Shown here piece by piece: positions 1 through 6,957 of a stretch of DNA of 44,078 nt. Made by a program: the position numbers and the translations under genes. The DNA is from Candidatus Poribacteria bacterium (lineage in GTDB: Bacteria > Poribacteria > WGA-4E > GCA-2687025): assembly GCA_018644665.1 (NCBI GenBank), contig JABGQA010000071.1:1-44078 (forward strand), read 5' to 3'. The first letter of the stretch is position 1. Each line of letters begins with the position of its first letter. The notes beneath the pieces are model-generated. The model was not told the origin of the DNA. It ran no database searches and saw only the letters and a program-made list of their open reading frames with translations.

Positions 1-71
1 TCCTCGCCGAGCGGCCCGTCGTAGTCCCACGATCCGGTGACGCGAAGGAAGCGAACGCCGGTGATCTGCAT
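1..71 (-). CDS. Enolase-superfamily (mandelate racemase/muconate lactonizing type) protein, N-terminal fragment
   Basis: Only the first 23 codons are in the window; the gene runs off the left edge. The start ATG (complement of 69-71) follows a good Shine-Dalgarno stretch GGAGAGG about seven bases upstream. The N-terminus reads MQITGVRFLRVTGSW, the form usual for the first beta strand of mandelate racemase/muconate-cycloisomerase-like enzymes (M-K-I-T-x-V-x). It lies 27 bases downstream of the PhyH stop codon on the same strand, so the two are probably co-transcribed. The family assignment rests on this short stretch only and no catalytic residue is visible. Confidence 0.5.
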   Translation of the reverse strand, partial: MQITGVRFLRVTGSWDYDGPLGE

Positions 72-98
72 GTGTCGCCCTCTCCAGGCGTGGGTCCG

Positions 99-905
99 TT
101 ACGGCTGACGATCGGTATTCACGGGCGTTTCCTCGTTGCCCACGAAGCGCTCGATGTTGTTGATCGTCGCCGGTTGCGTGCGGAAGTCGGCCACCCAGGG
201 CTCCCGGAAGTACGCCTGCTTCTCGCGCGGCAGTCCTGCCAACACCGCCGGGGGGATCGTGAGACGATGCCAGTGCGTCGCCAGATGCGCGTACGCGTGC
301 AGCACTCCGATGCGAGGCGTATCCCGCCGCCAGATCGGGCCGGCGTGGCAGAGGTTCTCCGTGAAGAAGATCGCGGACCCGGCGGGACATTCGTAGGTCG
401 TAAGGAACTCGCTGCGCTTGTCGTCTTCGAGGGACATGTGGTCCGGGTGCATCGGGAAGTTGGCCTTGTGGCTGCCCGGTATGAAGTGGGTCGCGCCGTC
501 GCCCCTGGCGATGTCCGTCAGTTCGAAGACGACGCGCACCATGCCCGCGTGTATGCGTCCGTTGTTCACGCGGTAGCCGAAGATGGGGTCCGCCTGCTGC
601 GGCCCGCCTCCGTGCAGGTCGCCGTGCCGCTGTCCCTGCTGCCGCCACACGTGGAAGAAGCTCTCCAGGCGGACGTCGGGCCCGATGACCTCGTGAAGCA
701 CTTCCACCACCTTCGGGTGGTCGATCAGGACGCTCGCGGGGCCGCCGGGCACGGCCCGGTGCTCGGGCAGCAGCGACTCCGGGTCGCGGCGCATCCGGTC
801 GATCTGGTCGACGATCGCTGCGGTCTCGTCGGGTGTCAGGATCGACGGGCGCACGAGGAAGCCCGTGAGGTCGAATCGGAAACGCTCTTCGTCGGTCATC
901 GGCAT
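99..905 (-). CDS. Phytanoyl-CoA dioxygenase (PhyH) family protein
   Basis: A 268-residue Fe(II)/2-oxoglutarate-dependent oxygenase of the PhyH family, which hydroxylates small or lipid substrates; the substrate here is unknown. The iron ligands are visible: H94-x-D96 in the QRHGDLHGG stretch and a distal His188 in ENLCHAG, followed by Arg199, the likely 2-oxoglutarate carboxylate ligand. HFIPGSHKANF (141-151) is the usual PhyH segment between them. Length is normal for the family. The start MPMTDEERF is preceded by GGGGAAG; Met3 is an alternative. A near-identical copy of the first 23 codons and the leader lies at 3398-3475. An enolase-superfamily gene follows 27 bases downstream, suggesting a small catabolic operon for a sugar acid or similar compound (inference). 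Confidence 0.9.
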   Translation of the reverse strand: MPMTDEERFRFDLTGFLVRPSILTPDETAAIVDQIDRMRRDPESLLPEHRAVPGGPASVLIDHPKVVEVLHEVIGPDVRLESFFHVWRQQGQRHGDLHGGGPQQADPIFGYRVNNGRIHAGMVRVVFELTDIARGDGATHFIPGSHKANFPMHPDHMSLEDDKRSEFLTTYECPAGSAIFFTENLCHAGPIWRRDTPRIGVLHAYAHLATHWHRLTIPPAVLAGLPREKQAYFREPWVADFRTQPATINNIERFVGNEETPVNTDRQP

Positions 906-914
906 GCTGTCTTC
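837..914. repeat. 78-bp direct repeat, copy 1 (PhyH 5' end)
   Basis: This segment covers the first 23 codons of the intact PhyH gene plus its start and nine leader bases. It matches 3398-3475 in the same orientation with one difference in 78 bases (C at 852, T at 3413). The two copies bracket the reverse-transcriptase gene. Confidence 0.9.
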
Positions 915-1109
915 CCCTTGCTCGATCCGTTCGCTGGCGCGTTGGGGAACCAGCGTACCACATGAGTTGCAGGTACCGATCCCGGAGTCGGAACCCAGAG
1001 GAGAAGGTCCGCGAATGACAATTTAGTGTATCTATGGAAGGGAGATGGGCGTTCCCCTGACGCTAGACCACGTGCTGCATCGCTCGCGTACTATCACGGG
1101 GTAGCCACC

Positions 1110-3224
1110 ATGCCGGACGCGATGACTGACTTGAGTACTCTTCCAAGGCTGAGACGCGCCTGGAAGCATCTGCTGACAGGCACGAACTACCAGCACAAGC
1201 GTTTCCTCCGAAGTCTCTACGACGCGTACGGTCTCGCTGCGGATCGCAGCCTTCCCGACTTGCAGCAGAGACTCAGAGCTAGAACATACGAGCCGCTCCC
1301 ACCAGCCCGCATCTGGCTCCCCAAACCCTCCGGTCTACAGAGGCCGATCACGCTGCTTCACGTCGAGGATCAGGTCGTATTCCAGGCATTGGCAACCATG
1401 TTTGCCCAGCGTCTGGCGGACAAGCGACGGCCAATCGAACACGAGAGAGTATTTAGCAACGTCCCTAACGGCCCCAGAAGCGACTTCTTCCTTCGGTGAT
1501 GGCAGAGCGGCTATGGGGCCTTCGTCCGCAAGGTGGAGACGCTGTACACATCTGGACTACATTGGATTGGCCACTTCGACCTTGCGGCCTTCTACGACAC
1601 GATACCCCACGACCGGCTACTCCAGACGGCATTCCCTCGGGCGGGAACCGGTGAATTCGGCGAAATCACGACAGGATGGCTGGGGGTGTGGAGTACCGAT
1701 AGGCCCGGTCAGACACACGGTCATGGCATCCCGCAGGGGCCTATCTCGTCCGACTACCTAGGCGAAGCCTTTCTGCTGTCAATTGACCTAGACCTTCAGC
1801 AACGCGGCATACCGTGCGTACGCTATGTGGACGACATCCGACTCTTCGGCAGATCAGAGCGGGAGGTACAGAGCGCAGTCATACGGTTGGACGTGCTGTG
1901 TAGGGATAAGGGTTTGATCCCCCAGGGCCAGAAGCTGATGATCCACCGCGCGTCCTCGCTCCAGGAGGCGTTGGGTACGCTACCTAGCCTCGCTCCATCT
2001 CGACCCGGTAAGACAAACCGACAGGTGATTCCGGCGCCCAGCGCGGTGCGGCAGTTCAGGGGAGCTCTGGCAGGTCGACCGCAGAAGATCAGCAACAGAA
2101 GCCGCGCCCGATACGTGTTGCGACGCGCTGAGCCATCACCGAAGATGCTGACGTATGTGCTTCGTCTCCTGCACCGGCAGCCCCAGTACATAGACGATTT
2201 CACGGACTACATAGATCGTCACCTGCGGTCGCGCCGGGCGCCGCGGGTCATCCAGACATGCGCAGAAGTCTTGGACACCACGCCCTACGAGTACGTCGCC
2301 GGCGAGATGTGGCACCGCCTGGCCGACCACCTGACACCAGCGCTGGTGGCCAAGTACAAAGACCAGGCCATAGAGGTCACGGCGGATCGAGAGGCGTCGT
2401 TCGCGCGCAAATGGGGGGCCTGCCGGTTCCTGTGCGTCGCGGAGGCGAAAGGGCACGGGAGACTGAGCCGGTGGGTCTGGTACCAGGACAGCGCGCTGTT
2501 ACAGGCGTTGGTCGTGCCCGCCCTTCCTGATGCCGCTTTGCTCGACAAGGACACTGTGACCCACCTCGTGCGACGTAGCGCGTGCGAGCCGGGCGTGGCC
2601 TTGGCGAAGGAGTTGGCGAGCCGGCGATTGGACCTCGCCGACGTGGATCTATCCGACGCCACCGTCAGCTCGCAGACGAAGCATGCGCTCCATGCTCTGG
2701 ACTTCATCCCCGGATCTCCCTCACTGGCTGACCCAATCGACGAGATTCTGACGCGTAGGTATGGCACATCTGTATGGGCAAGGTGGCGAGCGGTCTTCGG
2801 AGGAGAGTATCAGCACGCGATGCGGATGCTGCGGGCGGCCGATGCTGCCTACGCTACATCGCCGTCGACATGGCTAGCGCAGCAGGATTCTTTCAACGAC
2901 GCCCTGTTCAGAGCAATGCAGGTGGTCCTCACACAGGCGAAGGCTCCCGGGCGTGCTAACCTACGGAACCGCAACAACGAACTTAACCCGTACGGGGGCT
3001 TCCTACAGCCAGGGACCCCGTTCCACCGGGGCCATCCTGACCTAGCGAACGACCTCAGGGCCGTGCACGCGCGTCGAAGCCGCCTTCCGGTGTCCCACGC
3101 GTACGACAAGCGGAGCGGTGATCCATGTGAATGGCTTCGTCGCTCAGAGCGTCGGGGGCTGCGCGCCAACCTGGCTTCGGCCTACACGGCAGTTGCGGGC
3201 ATCCTGGACCCGTTGATCCAGTGA
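1110..3224 (+). pseudogene. Reverse transcriptase of the Abi/defence (UG) type with long helical C-terminus; interrupted by one in-frame TGA
   Basis: An RT-domain protein of 704 codons, read from ATG 1110, with a single in-frame stop TGA at 1497-1499 (codon 130); the frame is the same on both sides, so this is a nonsense change, not a frameshift. RT motifs are clear: FDLAAFYDTI with D157/D163, HGIPQGPISSD at about 206-214, and the catalytic YVDD at 239-242. After about residue 330 comes a roughly 370-residue region rich in helices, as in Abi and unknown-group RTs, ending with R658-x4-H663 (RLPVSH), the form of a HEPN ribonuclease site; AbiA is a known RT with a C-terminal HEPN domain. No intron, maturase domain, retron RNA or variable repeat was seen. 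If TGA is a real stop, the N-terminal 129 residues lack the catalytic site, though a restart at GTG 1533 would still contain YVDD. A CGA-to-TGA or TGG-to-TGA change would explain the stop. Class assignment is tentative. Confidence 0.75.
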
Positions 3225-3375
3225 TGGGTCCTGGCGCACACGCACGAGTTCTTGCTCGGACGTGGGAGCGGACCGTTCGCCATGTCGCTGTGTCTGGCCA
3301 GCGGATGGCCTGGCAATGCGCTCTGCGCGCCGCGCAGGTCGGCTTCGGCCGTGACTCTGGCCGATTCGTGGCTGG

Positions 3376-3466
3376 TCGCCGCGACTTCGTCGGAGGCCAG
3401 GATCGACGGGCGTACGAGGAAGCCCGTGAGGTCGAATCGGAAACGCTCTTCGTCGGTCATCGGCAT
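3376..3466 (-). pseudogene. Truncated PhyH gene, 5' fragment only
   Basis: About 30 codons, starting MPMTDEERFRFDLTGF, match the N-terminus of the intact PhyH at 99-905 almost exactly, including the ribosome-binding leader. Similarity fades after S-D-E-V-A-A-T and the rest of the gene is absent. The open frame runs on to 3182 without resemblance to PhyH. The break lies some 150 bases beyond the end of the RT gene, so the RT segment appears to have replaced the body of a second PhyH copy. Confidence 0.75.
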
Positions 3467-3475
3467 GCTGTCTTC
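3398..3475. repeat. 78-bp direct repeat, copy 2 (remnant PhyH 5' end)
   Basis: Identical to 837-914 except at one base. Beyond both ends the sequences drift apart, the upstream side at once and the coding side over about 25 more bases. See copy 1. Confidence 0.9.
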
Positions 3476-3590
3476 TCCTCACCGGTGCTGTATTCTGGGC
3501 TGCGGCATTCTGGCCGCGACGCCGCGCCTACGATACCACCAACGCGGGCGGGGCCAAGGTTGCGCGCCGACGGGAAGCGGGGGAAGCGAG

Positions 3591-4964
3591 ATGATATATC
3601 GACAGCTCTTCGACAAGCTCGGCGCCGGGCGGACGGTGAGCGTCGGCGTGGTCGGCACGGGCCAGTACGCCACGGCCGTGGTCACGCAGTCTGCTTACAT
3701 CCCCGAGCTGATAGTGTCCGTCGTGTGCGAGCTCGACATCGACGCGGCGAAGCGCGCCTACGAGCGCGCCGGCATGGACGACTACGCCGTCTGCGACACG
3801 CGTCCGCAGGCGCTCCGCGCGATCGAGAGCGGCAGACCGGTGATCGTCCAGGACGCCGACCTGCTGATGGAACTCCCGGTGGACATCGTGGTCGAGTCGA
3901 CGGGCGTCCCGGAGGCGTCGGCGAAGCACGCGGCCACTGCGATCGAGGCGGGCAAGCACGTCGCGATGGTCAGCAAGGAAGCGGATGCTGCCGTCGGCCC
4001 CATCCTGAAACGGCGCGCCGACGACGCCGGACTGGTCTACTCCGCCGTGGACGGCGACCAGCACGGCCTCCTGATCTCACTCGTCCAATGGGCGCGGGAT
4101 CTGGGGCTGCACGTGTATTGCGGCGGGAAGTCGGTCGGGTCGGACATCGTGTTCGAGCAAGAGACTGGCACGGTGTCGCGCGGCGCGTCAGGCCCGCTGG
4201 ACCTGGACGACCCCTCAGCCTTCGGTCCCGGCCCCTCGGAGAGAGCGCCGGCGCTTGTGCCGCGTCGCCGTGAAATGCTCGGCCGCACGGGCGTCGAGGG
4301 GTACGACATCACCGAGATGACGATCGTCGCCAACGCGACCGGCCTGAATCCCGACGTGGACGAACTGCGCGGACCGCACGCGCGTATCCCGGAGATCCCG
4401 GAGGTCCTGTGTCCCCAGGATCTCGGCGGCATTCTGACGGGGAGCGAAGTGGTCGAATGTGTGACGGTTGTCCGCGGCCCTCACGAAGCCGACCTCGGCG
4501 GCGGCGTGTTCATCGTGGTCGGGTGCGAGAACGACTACTCGCGCCACATCCTGACGTCGAAGGGGCTCATCCCGAACAGCGGCGACACGACGGCGCTCAT
4601 CTACCGTCCCCACCACCTCTGCGGGGTCGAGACGCCCATCACGCTGCTGACCATGGGATTGCTCGGCGTCCCGACGGGGGCGACGGAGTACCTGCCGCGA
4701 TACGACACCGTCGCACGAGCCCGCGAGGACATGCGCGCGGGCGAGACGGTCGGCACGGATCACGACCCGAAGCTGCACGCGCTCATGCGCCCTGCCGCGC
4801 CCGCGACACGCGGGAACGCGATTCCGCTACACCTGGCGAGCGATCGCCGTCTGGCGTGCGATGTCCCGAAGGGGACGGTGCTGACGGTGGAAATGGTCGA
4901 GGCGCCCGCGGAGTCGGTCTTGTGGTCGCTGCGTCACGAGCAGGACGCCCGTTTCGCGGTCTGA
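3591..4964 (+). CDS. NAD(P)-dependent dehydrogenase with C-terminal SAF domain (homoserine dehydrogenase-like)
   Basis: A 457-residue cytoplasmic oxidoreductase. The N-terminal Rossmann fold is marked by VSVGVVGTGQYA (G-x-G) and by the VVESTGVPEASAKHA and GKHVAMVSKEAD segments, as in homoserine dehydrogenase-like and DRL-type enzymes. The last 60 residues (NAIPLHLASDRRLACDVPKG onward) form a SAF domain, common in enzymes acting on sugar acids or polyols. The start ATG 3591 was chosen because GGAAG lies six bases upstream; the frame is open to 3252, but that stretch overlaps the PhyH remnant in another frame and has no family resemblance. The substrate is unknown. Its position beside PhyH and enolase-superfamily genes fits a sugar-acid pathway (inference). 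It ends three bases from the end of a convergent gene. Confidence 0.85.
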   Translation: MIYRQLFDKLGAGRTVSVGVVGTGQYATAVVTQSAYIPELIVSVVCELDIDAAKRAYERAGMDDYAVCDTRPQALRAIESGRPVIVQDADLLMELPVDIVVESTGVPEASAKHAATAIEAGKHVAMVSKEADAAVGPILKRRADDAGLVYSAVDGDQHGLLISLVQWARDLGLHVYCGGKSVGSDIVFEQETGTVSRGASGPLDLDDPSAFGPGPSERAPALVPRRREMLGRTGVEGYDITEMTIVANATGLNPDVDELRGPHARIPEIPEVLCPQDLGGILTGSEVVECVTVVRGPHEADLGGGVFIVVGCENDYSRHILTSKGLIPNSGDTTALIYRPHHLCGVETPITLLTMGLLGVPTGATEYLPRYDTVARAREDMRAGETVGTDHDPKLHALMRPAAPATRGNAIPLHLASDRRLACDVPKGTVLTVEMVEAPAESVLWSLRHEQDARFAV

Positions 4965-4967
4965 GAT

Positions 4968-5384
4968 TCAGTCCGCTCTGCCGGCGAGGAACGCGCTCAC
5001 CGCCGCGGATTTCGCGACGAACGACACGGCGCACGGCGCCAGGTAGCCTACGCCTACGCGGCACAGATATGGGATCGGGCATCGGTACAGGCCGTAGAAA
5101 GCACTCCCCATGACCAATGAGATGATTAGGGCTGCACGCAAGGAGAACGGCCGCCGGTTCCACCATGTGCTGAACCGCACAACCAAGAGCGGCACGGCGT
5201 ATCCCACGAGCGGCGGCGCCCACGGGAAGCACGACAGGCACACGTTGCCGAGGTAGAGAGATGTGCCGACGAAGAGCGACGCGATGACGTGCCCCATCCA
5301 CGGTCTTCGCTGCGATGGGCGCGTCTCGGCCTGGCTGGCCTCGGTCTCCGGGTGAAACTTGCTGTGGTCGTCGCGTGTCGGCAT
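4968..5384 (-). CDS. Small integral membrane protein, function unknown
   Basis: A 138-residue protein with a hydrophilic, charged N-terminus of about 30 residues and then four likely membrane segments, near residues 31-52, 60-75, 82-101 and 108-134. No family is recognised. Several cysteines (CLSCF, RCP, LCR, PC) sit at membrane borders. It is convergent with the SAF dehydrogenase and divergent from the sigma-nuclease gene. The start ATG has only a weak ribosome-binding site (AGGA, about 14 bases away). The pattern of hydrophobic stretches supports a real gene. Confidence 0.6.
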   Translation of the reverse strand: MPTRDDHSKFHPETEASQAETRPSQRRPWMGHVIASLFVGTSLYLGNVCLSCFPWAPPLVGYAVPLLVVRFSTWWNRRPFSLRAALIISLVMGSAFYGLYRCPIPYLCRVGVGYLAPCAVSFVAKSAAVSAFLAGRAD

Positions 5385-5571
5385 CTTGGGCGTGTCGGGT
5401 TCCTGGCGTGATCAATAGTCGTGTCTAAGCTACCTCCTTTAGACCGCTGCGCCCCGGCGAAGTATCGCGGAGCCAGCAGGCGTACGCCTTCCGCGTGAGA
5501 AACAGGAAACCGAATCGGACAGCAGAGCCCCGTACATAGTGGCAACGCTTCTGCGGTGGAGTGTCAGCGGC

Positions 5572-6669
5572 GTGACGGACTCGGAACTCGTCAGGCGATG
5601 TCGGGACGGCGACCGCGAGGCGTTCAACGCGCTCATCGCGAAGTACCAGAACCGCGTCTACGCGCTGTGCTGCCACTTCGCCGGCGACTTCGCCGCCGCG
5701 CAGGACCTGACGCAGGAGACGTTCGTCCGCGTATACCTAGACCTGCACGGCCTCCGGGAGGTCGGGAAGTTCCCCGCGTGGCTGGGGAAGGTGACGACCC
5801 GAGTGTGTCACCGGGCGATGCGCCGCCACGCCCGGCACAGCCACGAGGACATCGGCGGGTTGGCCGAGGCGGAACTAGCCGACGATGCCGCCGAGTCGCC
5901 GGCCGACGCCTCCGTTGACAGCGAGACGCGCGCCGTCGTGTCGGCGGCGGTTGCGAAGCTGCCGGAGCCGCAACGCCTCGCGGTGACAATGCACTACATG
6001 GACGGCCTCTCGTATGGTGAGATCGCCGCCTTTCTCGACGTTCCCACGACGACGATCAAGAACCGCCTCCACCGCGCCCGTCTACGACTGAAGGAAGGCC
6101 TGCTGACGATGGTCGAACGAGAATTCGAGGGCCACCGACTCCCCGAGGAGTTCGCCGAGGAGGCGCTTCACGAGGCGAGGGTCGTCGACATCATCTGGAG
6201 CGAGGGGCCGGAGGGCGAGAAGTACCCCGTGCTGGCGTTGGCCCCGACGGACTCGCCGGAGATGCGCCTGCCTATCTGGGTCGGGTTCCCAGAGGCCATC
6301 TCGATCCACATGGCGATGACCGAACAGCATCCCCCGCGGCCCATGACACACGACCTGCTCGTGCGCGTGCTCGACGCCGCAAACGCCCGCCTGCTGAAGG
6401 TCGTCGTGTCGGACATTCAGGACGGCGTGTACATGGGGACGCTGCTCGTCGCGTTCGGGGAAGACGTCAAGGAGGTCGACTGCCGCCCAAGCGATGCCAT
6501 CGCCCTGGCAGTCAGAGCCGACCTGCCCATCATGATCGCCAAGAAAGTGGTGGGCCAGGAAGACGCGTGGACGCCGGCATCGGAACTGGGAGCCCTGGTG
6601 GACCGATGCGCGGCGACGAATCTGGTAGTAACGACTACGGTTGCCCAAGGAGGCGACGAGGAGGACTAG
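5572..6669 (+). CDS. ECF-type RNA polymerase sigma factor fused to a bifunctional nuclease (DUF151/BFN) domain
   Basis: A 365-residue protein (376 if GTG 5539 is used). Residues 1-75 are sigma region 2 (QDLTQETFVRVYLDL), and about 125-185 are region 4 with a helix-turn-helix (LSYGEIAAFLDVPTTTIKNR). From about residue 195 a DUF151/BFN domain follows (EARVVDIIW, LPIWVGFPEA, RPMTHDLLVRVL, RPSDAIALAVRADLPI), a small fold reported to have DNase and RNase activity in its founding members. GTG 5572 was chosen because GGTGGAG lies about ten bases upstream and V-T-D-S-E-L is a typical ECF start; GTG 5539 has no ribosome-binding site. No anti-sigma factor gene is adjacent, so the nuclease domain may act as a built-in sensor or effector (inference). 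Confidence 0.88.
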   Translation: MTDSELVRRCRDGDREAFNALIAKYQNRVYALCCHFAGDFAAAQDLTQETFVRVYLDLHGLREVGKFPAWLGKVTTRVCHRAMRRHARHSHEDIGGLAEAELADDAAESPADASVDSETRAVVSAAVAKLPEPQRLAVTMHYMDGLSYGEIAAFLDVPTTTIKNRLHRARLRLKEGLLTMVEREFEGHRLPEEFAEEALHEARVVDIIWSEGPEGEKYPVLALAPTDSPEMRLPIWVGFPEAISIHMAMTEQHPPRPMTHDLLVRVLDAANARLLKVVVSDIQDGVYMGTLLVAFGEDVKEVDCRPSDAIALAVRADLPIMIAKKVVGQEDAWTPASELGALVDRCAATNLVVTTTVAQGGDEED

Positions 6670-6957
6670 CCGAGCGGCTGGAGCGGCGGGCCGCAATGCA
6701 ATCCCGGGTGTTCCGACGCCCCTGGCCTACACTGCCGTGGTTATACGGACGCCGGCGCGGCATACCCACCTACGACGACCGCACCCGATCTCTCCCGACG
6801 CAAGGCCGGCCGCGCGCCGCTACCGAGGATGGCACGCTGGCAACGTGTCCCGAGGCGGCCGCGCGGGCTATCCCTCTTAGGGCTGGGCCTCGCGTGGCTC
6901 GCGCAGGTGGGTAGGCCATCGGCGGGAAGCTCGTCGCGCACGGAGCCGTTTGGGGGC

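Noticed and set aside
1026..1499. Free-standing 157-residue protein
   Set aside because: It is the N-terminal part of the RT, continuing in the same frame after the TGA. The first 28 residues before ATG 1110 are not family-like.
1497..1499. TGA read as an amino acid through a changed genetic code
   Set aside because: Many intact genes in the window end with TGA at their normal family length (for example 13686 and 4964), and lon, the kinases and the regulators contain no internal TGA.
906..3397. Diversity-generating retroelement around the RT gene
   Set aside because: No template/variable repeat pair with adenine-biased differences was found. The only repeat is the 78-bp PhyH segment, whose single difference is C/T, and the RT is much longer than the usual DGR enzyme.
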